Assembly (NCBI GenBank): GCA_902520495.1
Contig: CABYNW010000003.1
Span: 57,821 to 121,820, forward strand
Reading direction: 5' to 3'
Origin: an uncultured SAR86 cluster bacterium
GTDB taxonomy: Bacteria; Pseudomonadota; Gammaproteobacteria; Magnimaribacterales; D2472
Length of the DNA: 64,000 nucleotides
In this document: one piece after another, positions 18,729-30,456 of the stretch
Position numbering within the stretch: the first letter of the stretch is position 1
How the letters are laid out: every line of letters begins with the position of its first letter
Notes under the pieces: model-generated
What the model was told of the DNA's origin: nothing
Database searches by the model: none
The model's input: only the letters and a program-made list of their open reading frames with translations
Program-made: the position numbers and the translations under genes

Positions 18729-19850
18729 ATGACAAAAAAATTAGAAGGAGCAGGTTTAAGAGGTCAAGTAGCTGGAGAAACCTCTTTATCTACAGTTGGA
18801 CAAATTGAGGGACTTGCATACAGAGGCCATAAAATTGAAACACTTGCAGAAAAAGCAACTTTTGAAGAAGTGGCTTATCTTTTACTCTACGACAAACTAC
18901 CTAATCAATCTGAATTGAATGAATATAAATCTTTATTAAAGAGCCTAAGGGACCTCCCAGATTCTTTAAAAGAAGTTCTTCAAAAAATTCCATCAAGCGC
19001 TCATCCAATGGATGTAATGAGAACTGGTACTTCAATGTTAGGCAATATAGAACCTGAAGGAGATTTTTCAAATCAACTAAACTCAATCAATAGAATGATA
19101 GCAACCATGCCATCGATTGTTACCTATTGGTATAAATACTCACATGAAGGCTTGGATATTGATTTAGTTAACGATGAGGAGACTATGGCAGGACACTTTC
19201 TCCATATTCTTCATGGCAAAGAGCCGTCTGATCTTCATAGAAAAGTTATGGACGTATCTTTAATTTTATATGCTGAACATGAATTTAATGCATCAACTTT
19301 TACTGCAAGAGTTTGCGCTTCAACTATGTCTGATATTCATTCTTGTGTCGTTGCTGCTATAGGATCTTTAAGAGGGCCTCTGCATGGAGGAGCTAATGAA
19401 AAAGCTATGGAGTTGATTGAAAACTGGACTTCAAAAGAAGAAGCTAAATCTAAAATAATTGAAATGCTTGGCAGAAAAGAGAAGATTATGGGATTTGGAC
19501 ATGCAGTGTATTCAATTAAAGATCCAAGAAATGCTGTTATTAAAGAATTTGCAAAAGAACTTTCTGGACTTGCTGATAATGATACTTTATATCAAGTTGC
19601 AGAAGAGGTAGAAAAAGTCATGGCAGATGAAAAGAAAATGTTTGCAAATGCAGACTTCTTTCATGCTCCAGCATATTTTTATATGGGCATACCTACCATG
19701 CTCTTCACTCCTATATTTGTGATGTCTAGAGTTTCTGGTTGGGCTGCACATTGCATGGAGCAAAGAGCAAACAATAGAATAATTAGACCTAGCGCTGAAT
19801 ACATAGGAGTCGAGTCTTCAGATTGGGTTGATATTTCTGACAGGTCTTAA
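18729..19850 (+). CDS. prpC: 2-methylcitrate synthase
   Basis: The 373-aa citrate-synthase-fold enzyme condenses propionyl-CoA with oxaloacetate. The N-terminal GLRGQVAGETSLSTVG and IEGLAYRGH segments are typical of PrpC/short citrate synthases. Catalytic histidines lie in GPLHGGANE and GFGHAVY, and the Asp in NADFFHAPAYF. The position between prpB and prpD, 10 bp after prpB and 3 bp before prpD, supports 2-methylcitrate synthase rather than housekeeping GltA. Confidence 0.93.
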   Translation: MTKKLEGAGLRGQVAGETSLSTVGQIEGLAYRGHKIETLAEKATFEEVAYLLLYDKLPNQSELNEYKSLLKSLRDLPDSLKEVLQKIPSSAHPMDVMRTGTSMLGNIEPEGDFSNQLNSINRMIATMPSIVTYWYKYSHEGLDIDLVNDEETMAGHFLHILHGKEPSDLHRKVMDVSLILYAEHEFNASTFTARVCASTMSDIHSCVVAAIGSLRGPLHGGANEKAMELIENWTSKEEAKSKIIEMLGRKEKIMGFGHAVYSIKDPRNAVIKEFAKELSGLADNDTLYQVAEEVEKVMADEKKMFANADFFHAPAYFYMGIPTMLFTPIFVMSRVSGWAAHCMEQRANNRIIRPSAEYIGVESSDWVDISDRS

Positions 19851-19853
19851 TAT

Positions 19854-21305
19854 ATGTCGTCAAATGTTGATCTGAATATCAGACCAGGTTTTGATGGATT
19901 AATCTCTGAAATAGCTAATTATGTTTTTAATTATGAAATTAAAACTGATCTAGCATTAGATACAGCTAGAAATTGTCTAATGGATACCATTGGATGTGGT
20001 TTGCTTGCACTTCAATTCCCAGCTTGCACTAAAATGCTTGGACCAATTGTAAAAGACACTAAAGTACCATTCGGGGTAAGAGTTCCTGGTACAGATTATG
20101 AACTAGATCCAATAAAAGGGGCATTTGATATTGGTTGCATTGTTAGATGGCTTGATTATAACGATACTTGGCTTGCTGCTGAGTGGGGTCATCCATCAGA
20201 TAATTTAGGAGCAATTTTATCGGTATGTGATTTTGTATCACAACAAAATATTGCTGAGGGCAAAGAACCGTTAACAATGCGAACTGTATTAGAGTCAATG
20301 ATTATGGCTCATGAGATTCAAGGTGTTTTAGCTCTTGAAAATAGTTTTAACAAAGTAGGTCTTGATCATGTCATATTAGTAAAGGTTGCCTCAACAGCAG
20401 TTGCTACAAAATTACTAGGTGGTTCGATTGACCAAATTAAAGATGCTGTTAGCCAAGCATGGGTTGACGGACAAAGTTTAAGAACCTATAGACATGCGCC
20501 AAATGCAGGTTCAAGAAAAAGTTGGGCTGCAGGTGATGCAACCAGTAGAGCAGTGAGACTAGCAATGATAACTTTGTCAGGTGAAATGGGATATCCAGGG
20601 GTTTTATCGGCACCTGTATGGGGGTTTGAAGATGTTTCTTTTGATGGAGAAAAGCTGTCTTTGCCTCAAGCTTTTGAAACCTATGTCATGGAAAATATAC
20701 TCTTCAAGATTAGTTTTCCTGCAGAATTCCATGCTCAAACGGCAGTAGAGGCAGCAGTAAAACTGCATGAAGATATCAAAGACAAAATCGATGAAATAAA
20801 ATCTATTGAAATCACTACCCATGAGTCTGCAATCAGAATTATCTCAAAAGTAGGTGAACTAAATAATCCTGCTGATAGAGATCATTGCTTACAATATATG
20901 GTTGCTATTGGTTTATTAAAAGGCAATTTAGTTGCCGAAGATTACGAAGACGATGTTGCCCAAGACCCAAGAATTGATGTGCTTAGAGAAAAAATGATTA
21001 TTAACGAAGACAAAAGATACTCAAAAGAATATCTAGAGGCAGATAAGCGTTCAATTGCAAATAGAATTCAAATCCATTTCAATGATGGCACTTCAACTGA
21101 AGAAGTTGAGGTTGAATATCCTATTGGCCACAAAAGAAGAAGAGAAGAAGGGATTCCAGTATTAGAAAAGAAATTTATGGAGAATTTATCTATTACATAT
21201 GATGAAGAAGTTTCGAGTAAGATATTCAAGCTTTGCATGAGCCAGAAGGAACTAGAAGAAACTTCTGTAGTTGATTTTCAATCATTATTATCAAAAATCC
21301 CATAA
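19854..21305 (+). CDS. prpD: 2-methylcitrate dehydratase
   Basis: The 483-aa protein is the cofactor-free PrpD of the MmgE/PrpD family, which dehydrates 2-methylcitrate to 2-methyl-cis-aconitate. Family features are [50 protein letters not shown] and the C-terminal [14 protein letters not shown] block. The AcnB encoded at 34992-37571 could hydrate the product, as in E. coli. The gene is followed by a 39-bp gap before aroC. Confidence 0.94.
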   Translation: MSSNVDLNIRPGFDGLISEIANYVFNYEIKTDLALDTARNCLMDTIGCGLLALQFPACTKMLGPIVKDTKVPFGVRVPGTDYELDPIKGAFDIGCIVRWLDYNDTWLAAEWGHPSDNLGAILSVCDFVSQQNIAEGKEPLTMRTVLESMIMAHEIQGVLALENSFNKVGLDHVILVKVASTAVATKLLGGSIDQIKDAVSQAWVDGQSLRTYRHAPNAGSRKSWAAGDATSRAVRLAMITLSGEMGYPGVLSAPVWGFEDVSFDGEKLSLPQAFETYVMENILFKISFPAEFHAQTAVEAAVKLHEDIKDKIDEIKSIEITTHESAIRIISKVGELNNPADRDHCLQYMVAIGLLKGNLVAEDYEDDVAQDPRIDVLREKMIINEDKRYSKEYLEADKRSIANRIQIHFNDGTSTEEVEVEYPIGHKRRREEGIPVLEKKFMENLSITYDEEVSSKIFKLCMSQKELEETSVVDFQSLLSKIP

Positions 21306-21344
21306 AATAAGGCTTTTTTAGCTTTTTGGACTATAATTATCGCC

Positions 21345-22427
21345 ATGTCAGGCAATACGTTTGGAAAAATATTTAAAATTACGACTTTTGGTGAAAGTCA
21401 TGGCACTGCTATGGGCTGCATTTTAGATGGCTGCCCACCTCAAATTGAGCTTACAAAAGAAGATATTCAGCATGAATTAGATAGAAGAAAGCCTGGTCAA
21501 TCAGATGTAACCACACAAAGAAAAGAGGATGACGCTGTTGAGATTTTATCTGGAGTTTTTGAAGGAAAAACTCTTGGAACTCCCATAGGAATGATCATTT
21601 ATAACAAAGATCAACAATCTAAAGATTATTCAAATATCAAAGATGTTTTTAGACCAAATCATGCGGACATTACTTATCAAGCAAAATATGGACATAGAGA
21701 TTTCAGGGGCGGCGGAAGAGCGAGTGCTAGAGAAACTGTAAATTGGGTTGCTGCTGGAGCAATTGCTAAAAAGATTCTTAAAAAAGAGGGTGTTTCAGTA
21801 AATGGTTTCGTTTCTGAAATAGGAAAAGTAAAAGCTGATGCAATTAATCATAAAGATATAAATAATAAATACTTTTTTTGTGATGCATCAAAGCTTTCTG
21901 ATTTAGATTTAATGTTTAATGATTTAATTGAAGAGGGTAATTCAGTTGGTGCAAAGTTAGGCGTTGTTGTTGAAAATTGTCCGGTTGGGCTTGGTGATCC
22001 GGTTTTTGAGAAGCTAGATGCTAATCTTGCAAAAGCAATAATGACGATAAACGCAGTTAAATCTGTGTCTATTGGTAATGCAGAAGATCTCTTAAGCCTT
22101 AAGGGTTCTGAAGCTAGAGATGAAATTACCTCTTCTGGATATTCTTCAAATAATTCAGGTGGAATTTTAGGTGGAATATCAAATGGAGATAATATAAGTT
22201 TAAGCTTTATCATCAAGCCAACATCCAGTATTAAAACAAAAGGCAAGACAGTAAACAAAGATGGTAAAGAAGTTGATATAGAAGTTTCTGGAAGACATGA
22301 TCCATGCGTCGGTATTAGAGCTGTTCCAATTGCTGAGGCCATGGTAAGTCTTGTGTTAGTAGATCATTTGTTAATCAACAGAGCGCAATGTGCTTTAGTT
22401 GATCAGGAATTACCATTTAGTGAATAA
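21345..22427 (+). CDS. aroC: Chorismate synthase
   Basis: The 360-aa FMN-dependent enzyme converts EPSP to chorismate, the branch point for tryptophan made by the trp genes downstream. Signatures are [20 protein letters not shown] at the N-terminus, [18 protein letters not shown] in the middle and [19 protein letters not shown] near the C-terminus, which carry the conserved His, Arg and Asp residues of the active site. The length is standard. It is 5 bp upstream of leuC. Confidence 0.97.
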   Translation: MSGNTFGKIFKITTFGESHGTAMGCILDGCPPQIELTKEDIQHELDRRKPGQSDVTTQRKEDDAVEILSGVFEGKTLGTPIGMIIYNKDQQSKDYSNIKDVFRPNHADITYQAKYGHRDFRGGGRASARETVNWVAAGAIAKKILKKEGVSVNGFVSEIGKVKADAINHKDINNKYFFCDASKLSDLDLMFNDLIEEGNSVGAKLGVVVENCPVGLGDPVFEKLDANLAKAIMTINAVKSVSIGNAEDLLSLKGSEARDEITSSGYSSNNSGGILGGISNGDNISLSFIIKPTSSIKTKGKTVNKDGKEVDIEVSGRHDPCVGIRAVPIAEAMVSLVLVDHLLINRAQCALVDQELPFSE

Positions 22428-22432
22428 AGACA

Positions 22433-23830
22433 ATGAAGACCTTATACGACAAACTCTGGGAGGAGCATCACGTAACCCAACTTGATTCGGGTGAATCACT
22501 CCTATATATCGATAGGCATTATTTACATGAGGTTACATCACCTCAAGCATTTGAAGGATTATCAAAAAAGAACTTAAAGCCTTGGAGGCTTGAGGCAAAT
22601 ATTGCTACACCAGATCACAATGTTCCTACAACACGTGGAAATGATTTTAATTCTGATCAAATTAAGGATGAGATATCAAAAATTCAAGTCGTTGAGTTAG
22701 ACAAAAACTGTAACACTTTTGGCATTAAGCAATTTGATATTAAATCAACAAAACAAGGTATTGTTCATGTAATTGGACCTGAATTAGGTTATACCTTACC
22801 CGGAATGACAATTGTATGTGGTGATTCGCACACTTCTACGCATGGAGCATTAGGCTGCCTAGCCATGGGCATTGGGACATCAGAAGTAGAGCATGTTCTC
22901 GCTACTCAATGTCTAAAAGTATCTAAACTTAAAAATATGCTTGTTAAATTCGAAGGCACTCCAGCGGAAAATGTTTCTTCAAAAGATATAGTTTTATATT
23001 TTATTGGTCTTATTGGAACAGCAGGAGGAACTGGTTACGCAATAGAATTTGCTGGTAGCTATATCGAAGAAATTTCTATAGAAAGCAGAATGACAATTTG
23101 TAATATGGCTATAGAAGCAGGCGCTAAGGTTGGGTTAGTAGCTCCTGATAAAACTACAATAAGTTATGTTAGAGAGAAATCTTTCTTAGATAAAGAAATC
23201 TTAGAAAAAGCTGAAGATTATTGGACAACCTTAAAAACTGATGAAGAGGCTAACTTTGATAATGAAATTGTTATTGACGTATCTAAAATAAAACCTCAAG
23301 TTACATGGGGGACTTCTCCAGAAATGGTGGTGAATTATGATGATGAAATTCCAACTCCTTTGAATGTTTCTGAAGATAATAAGAAGAATACTGAGCTTGC
23401 TAGAAAATATATGGGAATCAATAATGAATCTAAATTATCCGATCTTACTTTCGATAAAGTTTTTATTGGGTCCTGCACAAATTCTAGAATTGAGGACCTG
23501 AGACAAGCAGCAGAAGTAGTAAAAGGTAAAACTATTGCTGACAATATAATTGAAGCTATAGTAGTGCCAGGCTCAGGAATGGTTAAAGAACAGGCTGAAA
23601 TGGAAGGTCTGGATGAGGTATTTAAAGAAGCTGGTTTTATATGGAGAGATCCAGGCTGTTCGATGTGTTTAGGGATGAATCCAGATCAATTAAAGCCTTA
23701 TGAGAGATGTGCATCTACCTCTAATAGAAATTTTGAAGGCAGACAGGGTTATCTAGGACGTACTCATTTAATGAGTCCTATCATGGCAGCATATACCGCA
23801 ATAAACGGAACAGTTGGAGAGCCATCATGA
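22433..23830 (+). CDS. leuC: 3-isopropylmalate dehydratase large subunit
   Basis: This 465-aa aconitase-family subunit carries the [4Fe-4S] cluster. The cluster ligands are Cys in [13 protein letters not shown] and the CSMC pair of [24 protein letters not shown] and [11 protein letters not shown] are further active-site blocks. With LeuD it isomerises 2-isopropylmalate to 3-isopropylmalate in leucine synthesis. It overlaps leuD by 4 bp. Confidence 0.97.
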   Translation: MKTLYDKLWEEHHVTQLDSGESLLYIDRHYLHEVTSPQAFEGLSKKNLKPWRLEANIATPDHNVPTTRGNDFNSDQIKDEISKIQVVELDKNCNTFGIKQFDIKSTKQGIVHVIGPELGYTLPGMTIVCGDSHTSTHGALGCLAMGIGTSEVEHVLATQCLKVSKLKNMLVKFEGTPAENVSSKDIVLYFIGLIGTAGGTGYAIEFAGSYIEEISIESRMTICNMAIEAGAKVGLVAPDKTTISYVREKSFLDKEILEKAEDYWTTLKTDEEANFDNEIVIDVSKIKPQVTWGTSPEMVVNYDDEIPTPLNVSEDNKKNTELARKYMGINNESKLSDLTFDKVFIGSCTNSRIEDLRQAAEVVKGKTIADNIIEAIVVPGSGMVKEQAEMEGLDEVFKEAGFIWRDPGCSMCLGMNPDQLKPYERCASTSNRNFEGRQGYLGRTHLMSPIMAAYTAINGTVGEPS

Positions 23831-24477
23831 AATCTAATAGCGAGGGATTAATTATTAATGGAATCGTTAGTTATATCGATAGAGATAATATTGATACTGA
23901 TCAAATTATTCCAACAGAATACCTAAAATCAATAAAGAAATTTGGTTATGAAGACTATTTATTTGATGGCTGGCGCTATAAGGATGATGGAAAGTTAGGC
24001 ATCAGGAAAGAAGATAGAGATATAAATGAAGATTTTATTTTAAACAATAAACCATATAACGAATCTAAAATTCTTCTTACAAGAGATAATTTTGGATGCG
24101 GCTCATCTAGAGAGCATGCCGTATGGGCTTTAAGAGATTTTGGTATCAAAGCAGTTATAGCATCTTCATTTGGTGATATTTTTTATAATAATTGTTTCAA
24201 GAATGGAGTTTTACCAATCAAATTAGAAAAAGATAACATTGAAAGACTTTTTAATCTTGTAAAAAAAGAAGCTGTTGAATTCTCAATAGAACTTCAACAA
24301 AAAATAATTTTTATAAACGACAAAGATAAAATTAATTTCAAAGTAGATGACCATTTAATTAATCGAATTATTTTTGGCTTAGATGATGTAGATATAAGCT
24401 TAAAAGAAAAAGATAAAATTATGCATTTTGAAAGAAATAGAATAATTTCTAAACCTTGGATATATGCAGATGAGTAA
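23827..24477 (+). CDS. leuD: 3-isopropylmalate dehydratase small subunit
   Basis: The 216-aa swivel subunit shows [17 protein letters not shown] at the N-terminus, the [16 protein letters not shown] substrate-binding loop and [18 protein letters not shown], all diagnostic of LeuD. It partners LeuC encoded immediately upstream. Its last codons overlap the leuB start (ATGAGTAA). Confidence 0.97.
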   Translation: MKSNSEGLIINGIVSYIDRDNIDTDQIIPTEYLKSIKKFGYEDYLFDGWRYKDDGKLGIRKEDRDINEDFILNNKPYNESKILLTRDNFGCGSSREHAVWALRDFGIKAVIASSFGDIFYNNCFKNGVLPIKLEKDNIERLFNLVKKEAVEFSIELQQKIIFINDKDKINFKVDDHLINRIIFGLDDVDISLKEKDKIMHFERNRIISKPWIYADE

Positions 24478-25546
24478 AAAAGTTTTAGTTTTACCAGGAG
24501 ACGGTATTGGTCAAGAAGTAACAGCTTCTGCTGTTGAGGTCTTAGATTTTATTACAGATGAATACAATCTTGATTTTTCAGTAGCATCAATGAGTGTCGG
24601 TGGCACAGCCTTTAACAAATACGGAACACCAATACCAAATGAAGTTCTCAATGCAGCAAAAGATGCAGATGCAATATTATTTGGTGCAGTTGGTGGAACT
24701 GAATGGGATCACTTAGACTGGAAAGATCGTCCTGAAAATGCCTTATTAACTCTTAGAAAAGAATTGAATCTTTTTGCAAACTTAAGACCTGCCTTTTTGT
24801 TCAATGAATTATCAGAAGCATCTCCCTTAAAAAAGGAAATAATTAATAATCTTGATATATTAATTGTAAGAGAGCTTACAGGAGGGATTTATTTTGGTGA
24901 GCCTAGAGGGATTGTTTCTAATAAAGAACCAAATTATGCCTTTAATACCATGATTTACAACGAAGAAGAGATTAGAAGAATTGCAAAAGTAGCATTTGAG
25001 TCTGCTCAAAAAAGAAATAAAAAATTATGCTCCGTTGAAAAAGCTAATGTTTTAGAAGTATCAAAATTTTGGAGATCCATAGTAACTGAAATGTCTTCAG
25101 ATTATCCAGATGTTGAACTCTCTCACCAGCTTGCTGATAATACCGCAATGCAATTAGTATTAAATCCTAATCAATTTGATGTAATAGTCTCAAGTAATCT
25201 CTTTGGAGACATTCTTTCAGATATTGCCGCAACACTCACAGGATCAATTGGCATGCTGCCTTCTGCATCACTAGATAGTTCGTTTAAAGGAATGTTTGAG
25301 CCATGTCATGGAAGCGCTCCAGATATAGCCGGTAAAAATTTAGCCAACCCCTTAGCAATGATCTCGTCTTTATCAATGGCATTAAGGTATTCACTAAATG
25401 AAATTGACATGTCTGATAAAATTGATAATGCAATCAAAAAATTTATTCAAGCTGGAAATAGAACAATGGACATTGCAACCGATGAGGATTATTTAATGAC
25501 TTCAGATGTTGCTAAAAAAATTATAGAAATCATTAAAGATGAATAA
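24470..25546 (+). CDS. leuB: 3-isopropylmalate dehydrogenase
   Basis: This enzyme oxidatively decarboxylates 3-isopropylmalate with NAD. I choose ATG 24470 (358 aa) because [17 protein letters not shown] is the family start; an in-frame ATG two codons earlier also exists. [31 protein letters not shown] and [13 protein letters not shown] are substrate, metal and NAD sites. It overlaps leuD upstream and asd downstream by 8 bp each. Confidence 0.97.
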   Translation: MSKKVLVLPGDGIGQEVTASAVEVLDFITDEYNLDFSVASMSVGGTAFNKYGTPIPNEVLNAAKDADAILFGAVGGTEWDHLDWKDRPENALLTLRKELNLFANLRPAFLFNELSEASPLKKEIINNLDILIVRELTGGIYFGEPRGIVSNKEPNYAFNTMIYNEEEIRRIAKVAFESAQKRNKKLCSVEKANVLEVSKFWRSIVTEMSSDYPDVELSHQLADNTAMQLVLNPNQFDVIVSSNLFGDILSDIAATLTGSIGMLPSASLDSSFKGMFEPCHGSAPDIAGKNLANPLAMISSLSMALRYSLNEIDMSDKIDNAIKKFIQAGNRTMDIATDEDYLMTSDVAKKIIEIIKDE

Positions 25547-26555
25547 CACAATAAACATAGCATTAGTTGGTGCGTCTGGAGTTGTAGGCAGTAAAATCAT
25601 CTCATTATTAGAAAAGAAGAATGTAAATATAAATAATTTTTATCCACTTGGCTCGTCTTCTGTAGGTGATGAAATTTCTTTTAATAACAAAACTTTTATA
25701 ATAGAAGATCTTTCTGATTTTGACTCTTCAAAAGTACATTTAGCAATTTTTTCTGCAGGATCAAAAGTTGCAAAAAAGTATGCAAATGATTTTGTTAGCA
25801 ATGGCGTATATGTGATTGATTTGTCTTCAGAATTTCGCTACGACGACAACGTTCCTTTAATAATTCCTGAAATTAATGGAAATATTCTTAAAGATATCGA
25901 AAGACCTTTATTGATTGCAAATCCAAATTGCTCTGTTTCACAATTATTAATGGCTATAGAACCAATACATAAAAACTTTGATGTTGATTTATTAAATGTT
26001 GCCACCTATCAAGCTGTATCAGGAACAGGCAAAGATGCAGTTAAAGAGCTAAATACACAAATAGAAGATAGCAATGCAGAGGCAAAAGTTTATCCCAAGA
26101 AGATAGCTTTTAATGTAATACCCCAGTGCGATATTTTTCTAGACAATGATTTTACAAAAGAAGAAATGAAAGTTGCTTGGGAAACAAAAAAGATCCTCGA
26201 TCCCAATATTGAGGTGACAGCAACCTGTGTAAGAGTTCCAGTTGTAAATGGTCATTCAGAAGCGGTTTTCTTGAGAACAAAAAAACCTATAAGCAAAGAT
26301 AATATTATCAATTTACTATCTGCAACAAGGGGAGTAAAAATAATAGACAATCCATCAAATCTAGAATATCCGACACCACTTGAAAACGCTAACGATACAG
26401 AAGATGTTTTTGTAGGAAGAATTAGAACTCAAACTGTCAACAAAGAAAACTGGGTATCTATGTGGATTGTTGCTGATAACGTCTACGGAAAGGGAGCGGC
26501 TCTTAACGCTGTGCAAATAATTGAAATGCTTATTGAAGAAAATAAATTGTGCTGA
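25539..26555 (+). CDS. asd: Aspartate-semialdehyde dehydrogenase
   Basis: The 338-aa enzyme reduces aspartyl phosphate to aspartate semialdehyde for lysine, threonine, methionine and cell-wall diaminopimelate. The NADP loop [11 protein letters not shown] is at the N-terminus. The catalytic Cys is in [12 protein letters not shown] and a substrate His lies in [10 protein letters not shown]. Size and motifs fit the Asd family (rather than Usg, whose Cys is typically lost). It follows leuB directly, as in Pseudomonas. Confidence 0.95.
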   Translation: MNNTINIALVGASGVVGSKIISLLEKKNVNINNFYPLGSSSVGDEISFNNKTFIIEDLSDFDSSKVHLAIFSAGSKVAKKYANDFVSNGVYVIDLSSEFRYDDNVPLIIPEINGNILKDIERPLLIANPNCSVSQLLMAIEPIHKNFDVDLLNVATYQAVSGTGKDAVKELNTQIEDSNAEAKVYPKKIAFNVIPQCDIFLDNDFTKEEMKVAWETKKILDPNIEVTATCVRVPVVNGHSEAVFLRTKKPISKDNIINLLSATRGVKIIDNPSNLEYPTPLENANDTEDVFVGRIRTQTVNKENWVSMWIVADNVYGKGAALNAVQIIEMLIEENKLC

Positions 26556-27856
26556 GATTTTTAGCATTATTTTTTTTAATCAGCTCAATTAATATTTATG
26601 GCGAAGTTCTTTTATCGTCACCAAAAATAAATCTTAATTCTCAAGATCAAAGAGTCATTGAATTCAAGATTCAAAATGAGTCTATTAAAGATGACGATAT
26701 AGTTTTATATGAATATAAGACTGATAATTTTATTAACGAAATCGATATTGCCTATACACTTTTAGAAGATTTTGGAAACTACCAATTATTTAAGATTATT
26801 CTTTCTGATAAATATCAAGAAGATTATTTTAGTTTCAAGATAAATATTAAAAATGACTTCATCAAAGATATCTTTATTTTTTTACCTTCGAAATTAAGAA
26901 ATTCATACTCAGAGCCAATTACAATACAAAATAATAACCAGGTATTAAGAGATTCTATAGAAGAAATTATTCCAACTGAGGAAATCGAAGATATATCCCC
27001 AATAATAAATTCACCAAAAGTTTTCAAAGGCTCTGAAATAACAACTGTTTGGAATATGGCTGAAAAAATTAAAGAGAAGAATTCAGATGTTTCAATATAT
27101 CAAATTATGTGGTCAATCTATTTAGGAAATAAAGAGGCATTTATAAATGACAACATTAATTTAATTAGAAAAGATATCGACATACTTGTGCCGTCAATAT
27201 CAAAGATTAAAAATATTTCTTATCAATTTGCAAAAGATTCAATCCTTAAAATGAATAATTCATTTGCTCAAAGATTTTCTTCTGCATCAAAATCCCTTTT
27301 AGTTTTAACAGCTCCAGATATGCCTAAAGATAATATAGATAAAAGTCTTGATACTGGTATTGAAAAATTAACAGATATAACTTTCGATAATTTGTCTGAT
27401 CCAAAAGATTTTGTTAAAGAAAATACCAAAGAAATATCATTAGGCATAGAAAATGAGACTGTTACTGAATTACTTAATCAGGTAGAAGAATCAGAGGTTA
27501 ACAAAGACAGTAACTTTGAAATATTTGATTTAGTATTTATTTCTTTAATTTCATTAGCTTCAGGAGCTTTGTTGGCACTAATATTCATTCAATTAAGAAA
27601 GATTAAAATTTCAAAAGAGCAAGAATATGATTTTGAAGAAGCTAAAGATGATAATTCTATGTTTTCAGTTCTGCCAAAAGGTTTAAGTATCGAAAATAAT
27701 CAAGATCAACAACAATTAGATTTGGCCACTACATACTATGAAATGAATGATAAAGATAATGCAAAAAAAATATTATCTAATCTTGCAAAAAAATCTGATA
27801 ATGATCAAATTAAAAAAAGAGTAAATGATCTATTAAGTAAATTAAATAAATTGTGA
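26549..27856 (+). CDS. fimV: FimV-like envelope assembly protein
   Basis: This 435-aa, compact FimV-like protein has a signal peptide (residues 1-18). A LysM-like domain follows at about 164-216, starting TTVWNMAEKI and containing NKEAFINDNIN. There is one membrane segment at about 326-349, and a cytoplasmic C-terminal FimV/cTPR helical pair at about 385-435 (LDLATTYYEMNDKDNAKKILSNL). In Pseudomonas FimV binds peptidoglycan and organises polar machinery. Here it is much shorter than the 900-residue homologues. The start is GTG, overlapping asd by 7 bp, and its position between asd and truA is the classic one. The LysM-like domain is echoed in the sigma-linked protein at 39331-39993. Confidence 0.85.
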   Translation: MLRFLALFFLISSINIYGEVLLSSPKINLNSQDQRVIEFKIQNESIKDDDIVLYEYKTDNFINEIDIAYTLLEDFGNYQLFKIILSDKYQEDYFSFKINIKNDFIKDIFIFLPSKLRNSYSEPITIQNNNQVLRDSIEEIIPTEEIEDISPIINSPKVFKGSEITTVWNMAEKIKEKNSDVSIYQIMWSIYLGNKEAFINDNINLIRKDIDILVPSISKIKNISYQFAKDSILKMNNSFAQRFSSASKSLLVLTAPDMPKDNIDKSLDTGIEKLTDITFDNLSDPKDFVKENTKEISLGIENETVTELLNQVEESEVNKDSNFEIFDLVFISLISLASGALLALIFIQLRKIKISKEQEYDFEEAKDDNSMFSVLPKGLSIENNQDQQQLDLATTYYEMNDKDNAKKILSNLAKKSDNDQIKKRVNDLLSKLNKL

Positions 27857-28638
27857 GATTAGCTTTTACACTTGAATATGATGGAACGGATTTTTCTGGA
27901 TTTCAGAGACAAAAGAATGCACCTACCATTCAAGAACAATTAGAGGATGCCATTAAGGCAATAACTGGCTCAGAAATTTCGATTAATTACTCCGGACGAA
28001 CAGATGCAGGTGTTCATGCTTTATCGCAAGTATTTGATTTTGATACAGATATTGAAAGAGATAATAAAAATTGGATAGATGGCATAAATTCAAATCTCCC
28101 AAAAACAATTTCAGTCAAGCAAGTCTTTGATGTGCCTGAAGATTTTAATTCTAGATTTTCTGCTATTGAAAGAAGGTATTCATATGTAATTTATAATTCA
28201 AAAAATAAACCATTATTTTTTGATAAATTTTCACATTGGGTATCAAATGAGCTCGATATAGATACTATGGAAACGCAACTAAAAATGCTAAATGGAGAGC
28301 ATGATTTCAGTTCTTTTAGAAGTTCAAGTTGTAACTCTAAAAATCCAATAAAAAAAATCTCTCATACAGATATCCAAAAGATAAATAATTTTATTGTTAT
28401 CACAATAGCCTCTAATGCTTTTCTTCAGAACATGGTCAGAATTATAGTAGGTACATTAATTGATATAGCTAAGAATGAAAACAATTATTCTATTTCAGAA
28501 ATTATCAAAAAAAACGATAGACAATTTGCCGGAAAAACAGCTCCATCAAAAGGTCTTTTTTTCTTAGGTCCAACTTATCCGAAAAGTTTAGCCATAGATA
28601 GTTTAGAATTGGCAATATTTGATAGATTAAAAGCCTAA
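27853..28638 (+). CDS. truA: tRNA pseudouridine(38-40) synthase
   Basis: This 261-aa enzyme modifies positions 38-40 of tRNA anticodon arms. The catalytic Asp is in the YSGRTDAGVHAL motif, preceded by EYDGTDFSGFQRQ at the N-terminus. FLQNMVRIIVGTLI near the C-terminus completes the TruA pattern. GTG start, overlapping fimV by 4 bp, with trpF starting at its last base. Confidence 0.96.
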   Translation: MRLAFTLEYDGTDFSGFQRQKNAPTIQEQLEDAIKAITGSEISINYSGRTDAGVHALSQVFDFDTDIERDNKNWIDGINSNLPKTISVKQVFDVPEDFNSRFSAIERRYSYVIYNSKNKPLFFDKFSHWVSNELDIDTMETQLKMLNGEHDFSSFRSSSCNSKNPIKKISHTDIQKINNFIVITIASNAFLQNMVRIIVGTLIDIAKNENNYSISEIIKKNDRQFAGKTAPSKGLFFLGPTYPKSLAIDSLELAIFDRLKA

Positions 28639-29261
28639 TGAAACCTTTAATTAAAATATGTGGTATTCAAGATTTACAGATCTTGCATGAACTACTCAGA
28701 ATCGATGAAGTAAATTTTATAGGATTTATTTTTTATATACATAGTCCAAGAAATGTTAAAGATAGTTTCTTACAAGAAATAAAGAAAATTGATTTTAAAA
28801 ATAAAAGACCGGTATGTGTTTATGTAAATGCGTCTAGAAAACTAATTCAAGAAACATCCTCCTATTTCAAAGATCCTATCTTGCAGTTTCATGGCGATGA
28901 GACTAATGATTTTTGTAATTCTTTTACTAATGAGTTTTGGAAAGTTATAAGAGTAAAAGACTTATCAAGTTTAAATAAGATAACTGAATACCCTGATGCA
29001 TCAGCATTCTTGTTTGAAAATTATGAAAAAGCTAAGTTTGGAGGTACAGGAAAATCATTTGATTGGGATTATTTAGAAAATATAAAAAGTTTAGATATGA
29101 AAATGATTGTATCGGGTGGAATAAATATCAAAAATGTTCATAATGCTATTAATATTGAGCCTTGGTGCGTTGATATTAACTCAGGTGTTGAATCTTCCTC
29201 AGGAGTAAAAGATTTAAAGTTAATTAATGAAATCATAGAAGTTTATAAATATGAAACCTAA
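28638..29261 (+). CDS. trpF: Phosphoribosylanthranilate isomerase
   Basis: The 207-aa TIM barrel isomerises N-(5-phosphoribosyl)anthranilate. The catalytic Cys is in KICGIQ at the N-terminus, and phosphate-binding GGTG and VSGGIN loops are present. At the usual general-acid Asp position, seven residues before GGTG, this protein has Glu (in [15 protein letters not shown]). That is a conservative but unusual change that I place by spacing. The gene is 1 bp overlapped with truA and 11 bp with trpB. Confidence 0.9.
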   Translation: MKPLIKICGIQDLQILHELLRIDEVNFIGFIFYIHSPRNVKDSFLQEIKKIDFKNKRPVCVYVNASRKLIQETSSYFKDPILQFHGDETNDFCNSFTNEFWKVIRVKDLSSLNKITEYPDASAFLFENYEKAKFGGTGKSFDWDYLENIKSLDMKMIVSGGINIKNVHNAINIEPWCVDINSGVESSSGVKDLKLINEIIEVYKYET

Positions 29262-30456
29262 CAAACAAAGTTTGCCTGATAAGAATGGCTTTTTTGGAGA
29301 CTATGGCGGTAAATTTGTTCCTGAAACACTTATGTATGCTTTAGAGCAACTCGAAGAAACATATTTGAATCTAAAAGATGATGATGATTTTAAAAAACAA
29401 TTTTATAAAGACCTATCAGAGTTTGTAGGAAGACCATCTCCTTTATACTTTGCAGAAAGGTTAACTGATTATTACGGTACTGGTTCTATATGGTTAAAAA
29501 GAGAGGATCTTAATCATACAGGGGCTCATAAAATTAATAATACTATTGGACAGATTCTATTAGCTAAACATATGGGTAAAAAAAGAATCATTGCTGAAAC
29601 AGGTGCTGGTCAGCACGGAGTAGCTACTGCAACAGTTGCAGCTAGACTTGGCCTTGAATGCCATATTTACATGGGTGCAGAAGACGTTGAAAGACAGTCA
29701 TTAAATGTATATAGAATTAAGCTTTTGGGTGCGCAAGTACATAAAGTTGATTCAGGATCTGCTACGTTAAAAGATGCATTAAATGAGGCCTTAAGAGATT
29801 GGGTTACCAATGTTGATGATACATACTACATTATTGGAAGCGTCACAGGCCCTCATCCATACCCAATGATTGTAAGAGACTTTAATTCAGTTGTGGGTGA
29901 AGAACTAATATCTCAATCAAAAGAACTATTTAATAAAATGCCTGATGCAATAGTTGCATGTGTCGGCGGAGGGTCAAACGCGATGGGTGCTTTTTATCCA
30001 TTTATCAATATTGCTGGCACAAGGCTTATAGGAGTAGAAGCTGGAGGAGAAGGAGTTGAAACAGGTGAGCATGCAGCACCTTTGAATGATGGAAGTCCTG
30101 GAGTACTTCATGGAGCACTTAGTTATCTAATGCAAGATGATTCTGGACAGGTTAAATCAACTAAATCAGTATCAGCAGGTTTAGACTATCCAGGCGTTGG
30201 TCCAGAACATTCTTGGTTAAAAGATTCTGGAAGAGCAGAATATGTTGCAGTCAGTGATGATGCAGCCTTAAAAGCTTTTCATCAAGTTTCAGAATTTGAG
30301 GGTATTATTCCTGCTCTTGAAACGGCACACGCTTTTGCATATTTGGATACACTTATGAAGGGTTTTGATTCAAATTCTAATATCGTGGTCAATGTTTCTG
30401 GAAGAGGGGATAAGGATATTAATACTGTTGCTGAAATTGATGGAATAAAGTTTTGA
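29251..30456 (+). CDS. trpB: Tryptophan synthase beta chain
   Basis: The 401-aa PLP enzyme condenses indole with serine. The PLP lysine is in [12 protein letters not shown], and the phosphate-binding glycine loop is [22 protein letters not shown] at the N-terminus and SGRGDKDI at the C-terminus are typical. Its length is standard and the active site looks complete. It overlaps trpF and trpA. Confidence 0.97.
   Translation: MKPNKQSLPDKNGFFGDYGGKFVPETLMYALEQLEETYLNLKDDDDFKKQFYKDLSEFVGRPSPLYFAERLTDYYGTGSIWLKREDLNHTGAHKINNTIGQILLAKHMGKKRIIAETGAGQHGVATATVAARLGLECHIYMGAEDVERQSLNVYRIKLLGAQVHKVDSGSATLKDALNEALRDWVTNVDDTYYIIGSVTGPHPYPMIVRDFNSVVGEELISQSKELFNKMPDAIVACVGGGSNAMGAFYPFINIAGTRLIGVEAGGEGVETGEHAAPLNDGSPGVLHGALSYLMQDDSGQVKSTKSVSAGLDYPGVGPEHSWLKDSGRAEYVAVSDDAALKAFHQVSEFEGIIPALETAHAFAYLDTLMKGFDSNSNIVVNVSGRGDKDINTVAEIDGIKF

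Noticed and set aside
21306..21344. Intrinsic terminator between prpD and aroC
   Set aside because: T-runs are present but no GC stem forms; treated as plain AT-rich spacer.
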